Below, one piece after another: positions 1 through 6,163 of a stretch of 8,497 nt of DNA. Where the stretch lies: contig JAHRVS010000414.1 in NCBI GenBank assembly GCA_019090565.1, positions 1 through 8,497 on the forward strand. Reading direction: 5' to 3'. Made by a program: the position numbers and the translations under genes. Positions within the stretch are counted from its first letter, which is position 1, and each line of letters starts with the position of its first letter. Below the pieces are notes generated by a model, which saw only the letters and a program-made list of their open reading frames with translations, searched no databases and was not told where the DNA came from. Source of the stretch: Gammaproteobacteria bacterium (GTDB taxonomy: Bacteria > Pseudomonadota > Gammaproteobacteria > Pseudomonadales > UBA3067).

Positions 1-212
1 AGTCCGACATTAACGTACTCAGCGCACCCTTCCTCAGCAAGTACGGCTGGCATATCCTTGAAGTCCTTGAGCGCCGCAGTGAAAACCAAGGCCCTGCTTT
101 CAGAGAAAACCAAGCTCGCATGGCCTTGCAAAAACGTCGCTTCAATGAAGAGCTACAGCGCTGGTTGAGAGAAGTCCGCCAAGAAGCCTATGTCGACATC
201 AAATCTCTTTGA
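1..212 (+). CDS. surA: Periplasmic chaperone / peptidyl-prolyl isomerase SurA, C-terminal end (partial)
   Basis: Only the last 69 codons are in the window; the frame is open from base 3 and stops with TGA at 210-212. The visible residues begin in the end of a parvulin-type PPIase domain (FLSKYGWHILEVLERR), followed by a charged helix rich in Arg, Gln and Glu and a C-terminus ending AYVDIKSL. This matches the known SurA ending, where a last helix packs back on the N-terminal chaperone core. SurA acts in the periplasm and escorts unfolded outer-membrane proteins to the BAM complex. Its stop codon overlaps the TTG start of pdxA, as expected for the conserved surA-pdxA-rsmA-apaG-apaH operon. The signal peptide and first PPIase domain lie outside the window. 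Identification rests on the C-terminal motif plus gene order, and is quite secure. Confidence 0.93.
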   Translation, partial: SDINVLSAPFLSKYGWHILEVLERRSENQGPAFRENQARMALQKRRFNEELQRWLREVRQEAYVDIKSL

Positions 213-1201
213 CCAGTTCCACTCAAGCACTGGCCATTACCAGTGGTGAACCAGCAGGCATTGGCCCTGATATTTGCATGATGCTTGCCCAAAAAGACCG
301 GGCCATCCCCTTCGTCGTTTTTGCAGACAAGGCGCTCCTGCAACAACGCGCCCAGCAAATGGGGCTTCGGATAACACTTAAGCCCTACCTGCCTGGCCAA
401 GAAGCTTGCCAGCAAGCTGGGCAGCTCAGTATTGTACACGTTCCACTTGCAGCCCCCTGCCAAGCTGGCACATTAAACGTGGCAAACGCCAACTATGTAT
501 TAGCCATGCTTAAGTTAGCCACTGAGAAATGTATAAACGGTGAGTTTTCGGCACTGGTCACCGCGCCGGTACAAAAGTCCGTCATAAACGATGCAGGATT
601 TCCTTTCAGCGGCCATACGGAATTTCTTGCTGAGCAGTGTGCGGTAGAAAAAGTCGTCATGATGCTCGCCCACCCAGAGCTGCGCGTCGCCTTGGTTACT
701 ACCCACCTCCCTTTGCGCGAAGTGGCCGATGCCATTACCCAGCTAGAACTGACTCGCACCATCGAAATCCTTCACACCAGCCTTCAGCAACAATTTGGCA
801 TCCAACAGCCACGCATACTGGTTGCAGGCCTCAACCCCCACGCGGGTGAAGACGGACATTTAGGCAGTGAAGAAACCACAACCATCGAACCCGTTATTCA
901 GCGCCTTAACAAAAAGGGCTTTGATTTACTCGGCCCCCTTCCTGCAGACACCTTATTTACCGATCAATACCTTGATTCGGCCGATGCCGCCCTCGCCATG
1001 TACCACGACCAAGGCTTGCCCGTATTAAAGTACGGCGGCTTTGGTCGTGCCGTTAACATAACCCTCGGCCTGCCCTTTGTTCGCACCTCGGTCGACCATG
1101 GCACAGCCCTTGGTATAGCCGGCAGTGGCCAAGCCAAGCCAAATAGCCTTCAGGCCGCGCTGGCCTATGCCAGTAACTTAATAGAATCAACCTCACAATG
1201 A
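209..1201 (+). CDS. pdxA: 4-hydroxythreonine-4-phosphate dehydrogenase PdxA
   Basis: A 330-residue cytoplasmic enzyme of the DXP-dependent pyridoxal 5'-phosphate pathway. It oxidises 4-phosphohydroxy-L-threonine with NAD(P), and the product is condensed with deoxyxylulose phosphate by PdxJ. The N-terminal GEPAGIGPD motif is at residues 13-21, the substrate-binding SGHTEF segment at 134-139, and the three metal-ligand histidines are visible as H166 (TTHLPL), H211 (NPHAGEDGH) and H266 (YHDQGLPVLKY). The length is normal for the family. The start is TTG: the first in-frame ATG (residue 24) lies after the conserved GEPAG motif and is therefore too late, while the TTG gives the usual 12 residues before it. 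TTG overlaps the surA stop (TTGA) and no strong Shine-Dalgarno precedes it, so translation probably depends on coupling to surA. No missing residues or frameshift are seen. Confidence 0.98.
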   Translation: MTSSTQALAITSGEPAGIGPDICMMLAQKDRAIPFVVFADKALLQQRAQQMGLRITLKPYLPGQEACQQAGQLSIVHVPLAAPCQAGTLNVANANYVLAMLKLATEKCINGEFSALVTAPVQKSVINDAGFPFSGHTEFLAEQCAVEKVVMMLAHPELRVALVTTHLPLREVADAITQLELTRTIEILHTSLQQQFGIQQPRILVAGLNPHAGEDGHLGSEETTTIEPVIQRLNKKGFDLLGPLPADTLFTDQYLDSADAALAMYHDQGLPVLKYGGFGRAVNITLGLPFVRTSVDHGTALGIAGSGQAKPNSLQAALAYASNLIESTSQ

Positions 1202-1219
1202 AAAATCCCCCTCATTAAA

Positions 1220-1276
1220 GGGCATCTCTAAAAATAGCTATTTTTATGTGAGAGCAAAGAAGCCCTAAAAGAACGA
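1220..1276. repeat. Degraded left-half copy of the 142-bp palindromic repeat
   Basis: Located between pdxA and rsmA. Bases 1220-1236 (GGGCATCTCTAAAAATA) are identical to 3845-3861 of the intact element ahead of prkA. The block GTGAGAGCAA at 1248-1257 is identical to 3873-3882 at the same offset, so by hand alignment 33 of 38 positions match without a gap. Similarity fades after about 1262 and the right half, including its terminal inverted repeat, is absent. This copy has gained a local perfect palindrome at 1229-1246 (TAAAAATAGCTATTTTTA). It is a remnant of a dispersed repeat; the right boundary is approximate. Confidence 0.65.
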
Positions 1277-1289
1277 GAGCACATTAACC

Positions 1290-2087
1290 ATGAGCAAACC
1301 ACAGCAAGGCCATCGCGCACGTAAACGCTTCGGCCAGAACTTTCTCCATGACCCTCAGGTGATACAAAATATCATTCAATCCATAGCACCTGAAAAAGAC
1401 CAACTTATCGCTGAAATTGGTCCAGGGCTGGGAGCCTTAACGGAAGGACTGGCAAACTCTGGCTGTCAGCTCAAGCTCATTGAATTAGATCGCGACTTGG
1501 TCTCAAAGTTAGAGCTTCACTACACCCATACCGACAACGTAGACATCCACCCCGGCGACGCCCTTAAGTTTGACTTCGGCAGCCTTAGCAGCGCCCCTCA
1601 TAGCCTACGTTTGGTGGGGAATCTACCTTACAATATTTCAACCCCTCTTATTTTCCATTTAATTAACTACGTCAATATTATTCAAGACATGCACTTCATG
1701 CTTCAAAAAGAAGTGGTGCAGCGCCTGGCCGCCGAGCCTGGAAACAAAAACTATGGCCGATTGAGCGTAATGGTCCAATATTATTGCGACGTCGACTATT
1801 TGTTTACAGTTGGCCCCGGTGCCTTCAACCCAGCGCCAAAGGTTGACTCCGCCATTGTGCACTTGCGGCCACGGAAAACCATCTCCCTTATTGCCAACGA
1901 TACCGAGAAACTGGAAAAACTGATAAAACAAGCCTTTGCGCAACGACGTAAAACATTACGTAATAATCTTAAAACTCTGCTAAGCTCGGAGCAGATAGAA
2001 TCATTAGAGATTGATCCTGGCGCGCGCCCAGAGACACTCTCTGTTAATCAATATGTCGCACTTGCCAACCTTCTTAGCGAAAATTAA
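1290..2087 (+). CDS. rsmA: 16S rRNA (adenine1518-N6/adenine1519-N6)-dimethyltransferase RsmA (KsgA)
   Basis: A 265-residue SAM-dependent methyltransferase that dimethylates the two adjacent adenines in the 3'-terminal hairpin of 16S rRNA, a late quality-control step of 30S assembly. It shows the N-terminal GQNFLHD motif (15-21), the SAM-binding loop EIGPGLGALTEG (42-53), the acidic E65 and D90 positions for SAM contacts, the catalytic motif NLPYNIS (111-117) and the family motif PAPKVDSAIV (181-190). The C-terminal basic FAQRRKTLRNNLK segment (215-227) is typical of the RNA-binding side. The length is normal. The ATG at 1290 gives the expected N-terminus; a weak GAGAG lies about 10 bases upstream, just beyond the remnant repeat that fills most of the 88-bp gap after pdxA. 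It sits in the standard operon order before apaG. No oddities are seen in the protein. Confidence 0.98.
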   Translation: MSKPQQGHRARKRFGQNFLHDPQVIQNIIQSIAPEKDQLIAEIGPGLGALTEGLANSGCQLKLIELDRDLVSKLELHYTHTDNVDIHPGDALKFDFGSLSSAPHSLRLVGNLPYNISTPLIFHLINYVNIIQDMHFMLQKEVVQRLAAEPGNKNYGRLSVMVQYYCDVDYLFTVGPGAFNPAPKVDSAIVHLRPRKTISLIANDTEKLEKLIKQAFAQRRKTLRNNLKTLLSSEQIESLEIDPGARPETLSVNQYVALANLLSEN

Positions 2088-2125
2088 GCGCAGCTGTTCT
2101 TGGTAGCCAGTTGAAAGGATAAATA

Positions 2126-2515
2126 ATGGCTGAAAATGCCTCCCTAAAAGATAACGTTGATATCAACGTGACACCTGAGTTTCAGGCCGATGACTCATCC
2201 CCCGAACAAAAGCGTTTTGTCTTCGCCTACAATGTCATCATTACCAATCACTCCAACACCCCCATCCAGCTCACAGAGCGCAGCTGGGTAGTCACCGATG
2301 CTGAACAACAAATACAACGGGTCCAGGGAAAAGGCGTTATTGGCCAACAACCTAAATTAGAACCCGGAGAAGCCTTTCGCTACGACAGCGCGGTATTGCT
2401 TGAAACACCCTTCGGCACATTAGAGGGTGCCTACACCTTTCAAACCGCCGACAAAAACACCTTTGAGGTGCCCATTCCAGCCATCACCCTTGCTAAACCA
2501 AACTCCTTGCACTGA
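2126..2515 (+). CDS. apaG: ApaG (DUF525, fibronectin-III-like fold) protein
   Basis: A 129-residue single-domain protein. The family fold is an immunoglobulin/FN3-like beta sandwich; its biochemical role is still uncertain, although linkage to apaH and the phenotypes of apaG mutants suggest a link to dinucleotide or metal homeostasis. Family signatures are present: the strand segment FVFAYNVIITNHS (31-43), the loop GKGVIGQQP (68-76) resembling a nucleotide-binding glycine loop, the PGEAFRYDS segment (80-88), and the GTLEGAYTF motif (97-105). There is a clear ribosome binding site GAAAGGA at 2113-2119, 6 bases before the ATG. It follows rsmA by 38 bp, and only 3 bp separate its stop from the apaH ATG, so the two are almost certainly co-translated. 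No transmembrane segment or signal peptide is seen. Confidence 0.97.
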   Translation: MAENASLKDNVDINVTPEFQADDSSPEQKRFVFAYNVIITNHSNTPIQLTERSWVVTDAEQQIQRVQGKGVIGQQPKLEPGEAFRYDSAVLLETPFGTLEGAYTFQTADKNTFEVPIPAITLAKPNSLH

Positions 2516-2518
2516 TCC

Positions 2519-3322
2519 ATGACAACCTATGCCATTGGCGATGTACAGGGCTGCCTGAAGCCGCTTCAAGCGCTGTTGCAAAAAATAAACTTCGATAAGA
2601 CGACAGACACCCTTTGGTTTTGTGGTGACCTGGTTAATCGCGGCCCCGACTCCTTAGAAACCTTGCGCTTTATCAAGCAGCTTGGTCATAGCGCGGTTGT
2701 CATACTCGGCAACCATGACCTTCACCTCTTGGCGCTTGCGCACGGTGTAGGCACCCCGCGCCGCAAAGACACACTTCAACCGGTTCTTGACGCGCCCGAC
2801 TCTACAGAGCTACTAAGCTGGTTGATTCAGCAGCCCCTGGTCCACAGGGATGAGCAACTGGGCCACTTCATGGTGCATGCTGGCATACCTCCTCAGTGGT
2901 CCCTCAACGAGTGTGTCAGCTACGCAGAAGAAGTCCACGCTGCGTTACGCAGCCCCGACCCCACCCTCTTCTTTCAACACATGTACGGCAACGAACCGGC
3001 ATGCTGGGAACCCCAGCTCAAGGGGCACGAACGCTTGCGCGTTATCACCAACTATCTGACCCGTGTACGCCTCTGCGACCCCCAAGGCTTCATGGAGTTC
3101 GACTACAAGGGAGGAGCCAGCGGGATACCACTCGGTTACCAACCTTGGTACGCCTACCGGCAACGCAAAGACGATTCTCTCGCCATTGTTTTCGGTCATT
3201 GGGCCGCCCTGGAGGGCGTCTGCCCTGTTGAGCACGTCCACGCCCTCGATACAGGCTGCGTTTGGGGCGGGCCACTCACCGCCATGAACCTCAAGACCGG
3301 GCAACGATTTTCCGCTTCCTAA
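2519..3322 (+). CDS. apaH: Symmetrical bis(5'-nucleosyl)-tetraphosphatase ApaH (Ap4A hydrolase)
   Basis: A 267-residue metallophosphoesterase of the PPP fold that splits Ap4A symmetrically to two ADP. The E. coli enzyme also removes Np4 caps from RNA. Motifs in order: GDVQGC (7-12), GDLVNRGPDS (36-45), GNHDLHLLA (64-72), VHAG (119-122), MYGNEP (155-160), GHWAALEG (226-233) and DTGCVWGG (244-251). The first motif reads GDVQG rather than the GDxHG of enteric ApaH, so a metal-ligand His is replaced by Gln at residue 10. From memory the Pseudomonas enzyme has the same change, so activity is not in doubt on this ground. The length fits the family. The start is only 3 bp after the apaG stop, so coupling is likely. 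It is the last gene of the operon; no strong intrinsic terminator follows. Confidence 0.98.
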   Translation: MTTYAIGDVQGCLKPLQALLQKINFDKTTDTLWFCGDLVNRGPDSLETLRFIKQLGHSAVVILGNHDLHLLALAHGVGTPRRKDTLQPVLDAPDSTELLSWLIQQPLVHRDEQLGHFMVHAGIPPQWSLNECVSYAEEVHAALRSPDPTLFFQHMYGNEPACWEPQLKGHERLRVITNYLTRVRLCDPQGFMEFDYKGGASGIPLGYQPWYAYRQRKDDSLAIVFGHWAALEGVCPVEHVHALDTGCVWGGPLTAMNLKTGQRFSAS

Positions 3323-3371
3323 GCACAGATACACGGCCCCATCGCAACCCGTCTCAGCGTAACCCAAGCCC

Positions 3372-3386
3372 CTCCTCAACGAGGAG
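3372..3386 (+). terminator. Small hairpin after apaH, possible weak terminator
   Basis: CTCCTC (3372-3377) pairs with GAGGAG (3381-3386) across a 3-base AAC loop, 50 bases after the apaH stop. There is no T-run on either side, so it is not a classical intrinsic terminator. It could be a 3'-end stabilising hairpin or a chance structure. Confidence 0.25.
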
Positions 3387-3462
3387 CTACTAACAAACCA
3401 CCCTCCTGTCTCAGCGCAATCAACCCTATGTGCAAAAATCAAACAAATCATCAATTAAAACA

Positions 3463-3497
3463 AAATCTTTGCTATTTCCAGAAATCTTTCCTAATTT
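3463..3497. repeat. Tandem AAATCTTT direct repeat, about two helical turns apart
   Basis: AAATCTTTGCTATTT at 3463-3477 is followed by AAATCTTTCCTAATTT at 3482-3497, the starts being 19 bases apart. Same-face spacing is compatible with a protein binding site in the AT-rich region about 340 bases upstream of the sigma-54-type promoter. In AT-rich DNA chance is a serious alternative. Confidence 0.25.
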
Positions 3498-3675
3498 AAT
3501 AACTAGATATAAACGCAAACTTTTGAAGAACAACAATGTCTAAGCTCAAGCGTATTATTTATTAACAACGAAAACCGCTAATACACCATGAATACAATTA
3601 TCCTCATAAATACAGCTAGGACAGTGCCAATTTTATGACTATTATTATGAATAAATAGCGCCAAAATTAATGCAG

Positions 3676-3691
3676 TTAAACATGCGTTTAA
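3676..3691. promoter_or_regulatory. Inverted repeat TTAAAC-N4-GTTTAA, possible operator
   Basis: Perfect 6-base arms (3676-3681 and 3686-3691) flank a 4-base ATGC centre, about 130 bases upstream of the sigma-54-type promoter. That is where bacterial enhancer-binding proteins commonly sit. It does not match the NtrC consensus, and the regulator is unknown. Chance cannot be excluded because the region is AT-rich. Confidence 0.25.
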
Positions 3692-3817
3692 TTTAAAACT
3701 AATTTTAATAAACCAAACTGGCCATTTATTTATTTCATGCTAAACCCATAGTTTTAATATAGAAATTTAATTTAATCTACTCAGCAACTATCCAGCCAGG
3801 GCTGCTGACAGAATTAC

Positions 3818-3833
3818 TGGCTAACAAATTGCT
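3818..3833 (+). promoter_or_regulatory. Candidate sigma-54 (RpoN) -24/-12 promoter for prkA-yeaH-spoVR
   Basis: TGGC at 3818-3821 and TTGCT at 3829-3833 have exactly the sigma-54 layout (TGGC-N7-TTGC, with 10 bases between the invariant GG and GC). Counting the C at 3832 as -12 puts +1 at 3844. The E. coli homologue yeaGH is known to be sigma-54/NtrC dependent and also RpoS responsive, which supports the call. No second promoter was recognised. The upstream activator site is not identified. Confidence 0.62.
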
Positions 3834-3843
3834 TTATAACCAA

Positions 3844-3985
3844 GGGGCATCTCTAAAAATAATAATTTTCACGTGAGAGCAAGAAAGCTCCGCACGAAGA
3901 GCCGCAGTGTATAAGGCATACACGAGGATTCAAGTACGGAGCTGACGCAGCTATCGCGTGAAAAGTGTATTTTTAGAGGTACCCC
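3844..3985. mobile_element. 142-bp MITE-like palindromic element with terminal inverted repeats
   Basis: The left end GGGGCATCTCTAAAAATA (3844-3861) and the right end at 3968-3985 are inverted repeats matching at 16 of 18 positions. Further inner arms are placed symmetrically: TTTTCACG (3866-3873) with CGTGAAAA (3957-3964), AGCTCCG (3886-3892) with CGGAGCT (3937-3943), and a central GTGTAT (3907-3912) / ATACAC (3918-3923) around a 5-base loop. All pairs share one centre near 3914.5, so the whole element can fold into a single long hairpin. It has no coding capacity. A truncated relative lies between pdxA and rsmA, showing that this is a dispersed family. I see no certain target duplication (both flanks are only A-rich), and I cannot name the transposase family that would move it. 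Confidence 0.72.
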
Positions 3986-4049
3986 AAAGTAACTGCGCAA
4001 TATTCCGTTAGATATTTGAACCTTCTACATACTTTCGACGAGGCACACT

Positions 4050-5972
4050 ATGAGTATTTTCGAACAGTTCCAGGAGCGCTATGACAAATCCAAAGAAGAA
4101 GAGTACAGCCTGGAGGAGTTCCTTGAGCTATGTAAAAATGACTCCATGGTTTATGCGTCCGCAGCCGAGCGACTACTGACAGCCATAGGCGAACCCGAGC
4201 TCGTAGACACATCGAAAGACACCCGAATGAGTCGTTTATTTTCAAACAAAATAATTCGGCGCTACCCCGCTTTCTCTGAATTTTACGGGATGGAAGAATG
4301 CATTGAGCAAATTGTTGCGTTCTTCCAGCACGCTGCGCAAGGCCTTGAAGAAAGCAAACAGATTCTTTATTTACTTGGCCCGGTTGGCGGTGGAAAATCA
4401 TCATTGGCAGAAAAGCTCAAAGAGCTAATGCAAAACGTGCCATTTTACGCAATAAAAGGCTCCCCTATTTACGAATCCCCCTTTGGGTTGTTTGATCCTG
4501 CAGAAGATGCAGGCATACTCGAAGAAAAATATGGCATTCCTAAGCGTTATATACGCCCCATTATGTCTCCCTGGGCCTCAAAGCGCCTACAAGAATACAA
4601 CGGTGATCTAAGTAAATTTAGAGTCGTAAAATTATACCCCTCCATTTTAAAGCAGGTCGCCATTTCTAAAACCGAACCTGGCGATGAAAATAATCAGGAT
4701 ATTTCTAGCCTGGTGGGTAAAGTGGATATCCGGCAATTAGAAGATTTCTCCCAAGATGATCCAGATTGTTATTCCTTTTCAGGTGGGCTGTGTCGCGCCA
4801 ACCAAGGCTTGATGGAATTCGTAGAAATGTTTAAAGCGCCCATCAAGGTGCTTCACCCCCTATTAACGGCTACGCAAGAGGGGAATTACAACAGCACCGA
4901 AGGCATGGCCGCAATTCCCTATACCGGCATTATTCTCGCCCACTCTAACGAATCAGAATGGCAGACCTTCCGTAATAACAAAAACAACGAAGCCTTCATC
5001 GATCGTGTATACATCGTGAAAGTACCTTATTGCCTTAAGGTGACAGAAGAGGTTTCCATCTACGACAAACTGCTGCGCCATAGTTCGTTAAACAATGCGC
5101 ACTGCGCACCCGGCACGCTAAAAATGCTGGCCCAATTTGTTGTGCTTTCACGCCTTAAAGAGCCCGAAAACTCCAGCATTTACTCAAAAATGCGCATCTA
5201 TGATGGAGAGACACTCAAAGATATTGACCCCAAAGCAAAATCGCTGCAAGAGTATAAAGACATCGCCGGTGTGGACGAAGGGATGGATGGCTTGTCTACC
5301 CGTTTTGCCTTTAAAATACTCTCGAAGGTCTTTAACTACGACCATGCCGAAATCGCAGCCAACCCCGTTCACCTAATGTATGTGATTGAGCAGCGTATCG
5401 AACAAGAGCAGTACCAGCCTGAAATACGGGAAAAGTATCTGCGCTTTATCAAGGAATACCTAGCGCCCCAATATGTCGAATTTATCGGCAAGGAAATTCA
5501 AACCGCCTACCTTGAGTCCTATTCCGAATACGGCCAAAACATCTTTGACCGCTACGTTATCTACGCCGATTACTGGATTCAAGACCAAGAATTTCGTGAC
5601 CAAGAAACCGGCGAGAGTTTCGATCGTGCGGCACTTAATGACGAGCTAGAGAAAATTGAAAAACCTGCCGGCATCAGCAACCCCAAAGATTTCAGAAATG
5701 AAGTAGTCAATTTCGTACTGCGGGCCAGAGCCAACAACGAAGGCAACAATCCATCTTGGCTGAGCTATGAAAAACTGAGAACCGTTATCGAAAAGAAAAT
5801 GTTCTCCAATACCGAAGACCTCCTCCCAGTCATTTCATTTAATTCCAAGGCATCACAATCTGACAAAACAAAGCACGACGAGTTTATCTCCAGAATGGTA
5901 GAACGAGGCTACACCCATAAACAAGTTCGGCTTTTAGCTGAGTGGTACTTGCGTGTTCGTAAAGCACAGTAA
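4050..5972 (+). CDS. prkA: PrkA/YeaG, AAA+ serine-kinase-like protein
   Basis: A 640-residue cytoplasmic protein of the PrkA family, at the usual family length. An N-terminal AAA+ module holds a clear Walker A loop GPVGGGKS (110-117), a LMEFVEM segment (254-260) in the Walker B region, and a sensor-1-like GIILAHSNESEW (293-304). The C-terminal part (about 430-640) corresponds to the PrkA kinase-like domain. E. coli YeaG is described as a serine/threonine kinase needed for long nitrogen starvation, and Bacillus PrkA has been reported to have ATP-dependent protease activity, so the true biochemical activity is debated. The ATG at 4050 has GAGG at 4040-4043, 6 bases away. It heads the prkA-yeaH-spoVR cluster. 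Its predicted leader, about 205 nt from a sigma-54-type promoter, contains the whole palindromic element. A 191-bp gap separates it from yeaH. Confidence 0.97.
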   Translation: MSIFEQFQERYDKSKEEEYSLEEFLELCKNDSMVYASAAERLLTAIGEPELVDTSKDTRMSRLFSNKIIRRYPAFSEFYGMEECIEQIVAFFQHAAQGLEESKQILYLLGPVGGGKSSLAEKLKELMQNVPFYAIKGSPIYESPFGLFDPAEDAGILEEKYGIPKRYIRPIMSPWASKRLQEYNGDLSKFRVVKLYPSILKQVAISKTEPGDENNQDISSLVGKVDIRQLEDFSQDDPDCYSFSGGLCRANQGLMEFVEMFKAPIKVLHPLLTATQEGNYNSTEGMAAIPYTGIILAHSNESEWQTFRNNKNNEAFIDRVYIVKVPYCLKVTEEVSIYDKLLRHSSLNNAHCAPGTLKMLAQFVVLSRLKEPENSSIYSKMRIYDGETLKDIDPKAKSLQEYKDIAGVDEGMDGLSTRFAFKILSKVFNYDHAEIAANPVHLMYVIEQRIEQEQYQPEIREKYLRFIKEYLAPQYVEFIGKEIQTAYLESYSEYGQNIFDRYVIYADYWIQDQEFRDQETGESFDRAALNDELEKIEKPAGISNPKDFRNEVVNFVLRARANNEGNNPSWLSYEKLRTVIEKKMFSNTEDLLPVISFNSKASQSDKTKHDEFISRMVERGYTHKQVRLLAEWYLRVRKAQ

Positions 5973-5997
5973 GGGGCTAACGCTAGAACAAAGCCCC
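5973..5997 (+). terminator. Hairpin immediately after the prkA stop
   Basis: GGGGCT (5973-5978) starts on the base after the TAA and pairs perfectly with AGCCCC (5992-5997) across a 13-base loop. No T-run follows, so full intrinsic termination is unlikely. It may attenuate transcription or protect the prkA mRNA end from 3' exonucleases, setting different levels of PrkA and YeaH/SpoVR. Confidence 0.35.
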
Positions 5998-6163
5998 GAA
6001 ATAATCCCGAGCAGGCTGCTAAAATTTGTTGCATCGAGCTAAGCACAGGATAAAACCAAGCGAACAAACAAGGTTTACTCATCAAGGTGAGAAATTTCAG
6101 CTTTATTTTAATGCAACAGATAGCTATTTAAATGGTCTGTCAAACAACCAACAGGAGAATCTT
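5973..6163 (+). other. prkA-yeaH intergenic leader
   Basis: 191 bp between the prkA stop and the preferred yeaH start. It contains a hairpin directly after the prkA stop and then an A/T-leaning stretch. The yeaH frame happens to stay open back to about 6026, but this part has no ATG, no ribosome binding site at the TTG codons there, and no resemblance to the conserved YeaH N-terminus, so it is read as untranslated. No convincing promoter was seen. Confidence 0.6.

Larger units (their letters stand above)
3323..3817. other. Gene-free intergenic region upstream of the prkA operon
   Basis: No open frame with a credible start and ribosome binding site was found on either strand. The first 100 bases are GC-balanced and hold a small hairpin (3372-3386) and a 13-of-15 direct repeat around GTCTCAGCG (3351 and 3408). 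From about 3425 the sequence becomes strongly AT-rich up to the promoter candidate. This layout, a long AT-rich stretch ahead of a sigma-54-type promoter, would suit distal activator binding and DNA bending, but I could not recognise a canonical NtrC or IHF site. Confidence 0.55.

Noticed and set aside
2945..3454. 169-codon open frame on the minus strand
   Set aside because: Most of it lies antisense to apaH, whose motifs are all intact. It has no recognisable domain or ribosome binding site and reflects codon bias of the real gene.
3421..3460. IHF-like ATCAA motifs upstream of the sigma-54 promoter
   Set aside because: The second half of the IHF consensus (TTR at the right spacing) is missing in each case.
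3536..3565. Nine-residue open frame MSKLKRIIY in the AT-rich gap
   Set aside because: It is too short, lacks a good ribosome binding site, and such frames are expected by chance.
3841..3990. Target-site duplication flanking the palindromic element
   Set aside because: Both sides are only A-rich (CAA and AAA), so a duplication cannot be told from chance.
4048..4404. 118-codon minus-strand frame opposite the start of prkA
   Set aside because: It is antisense to the conserved AAA+ coding region, with no domain or start signal.
6029..6054. Sigma-70-like promoter TTGCAT-N-GATAAA before yeaH
   Set aside because: Both hexamers are poor matches and their spacing is short; no independent support.
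6026..6163. N-terminal extension of YeaH from TTG
   Set aside because: It has no Shine-Dalgarno and no similarity to YeaH, while the GTG at 6164 has a strong AGGAG and the family's N-terminus.
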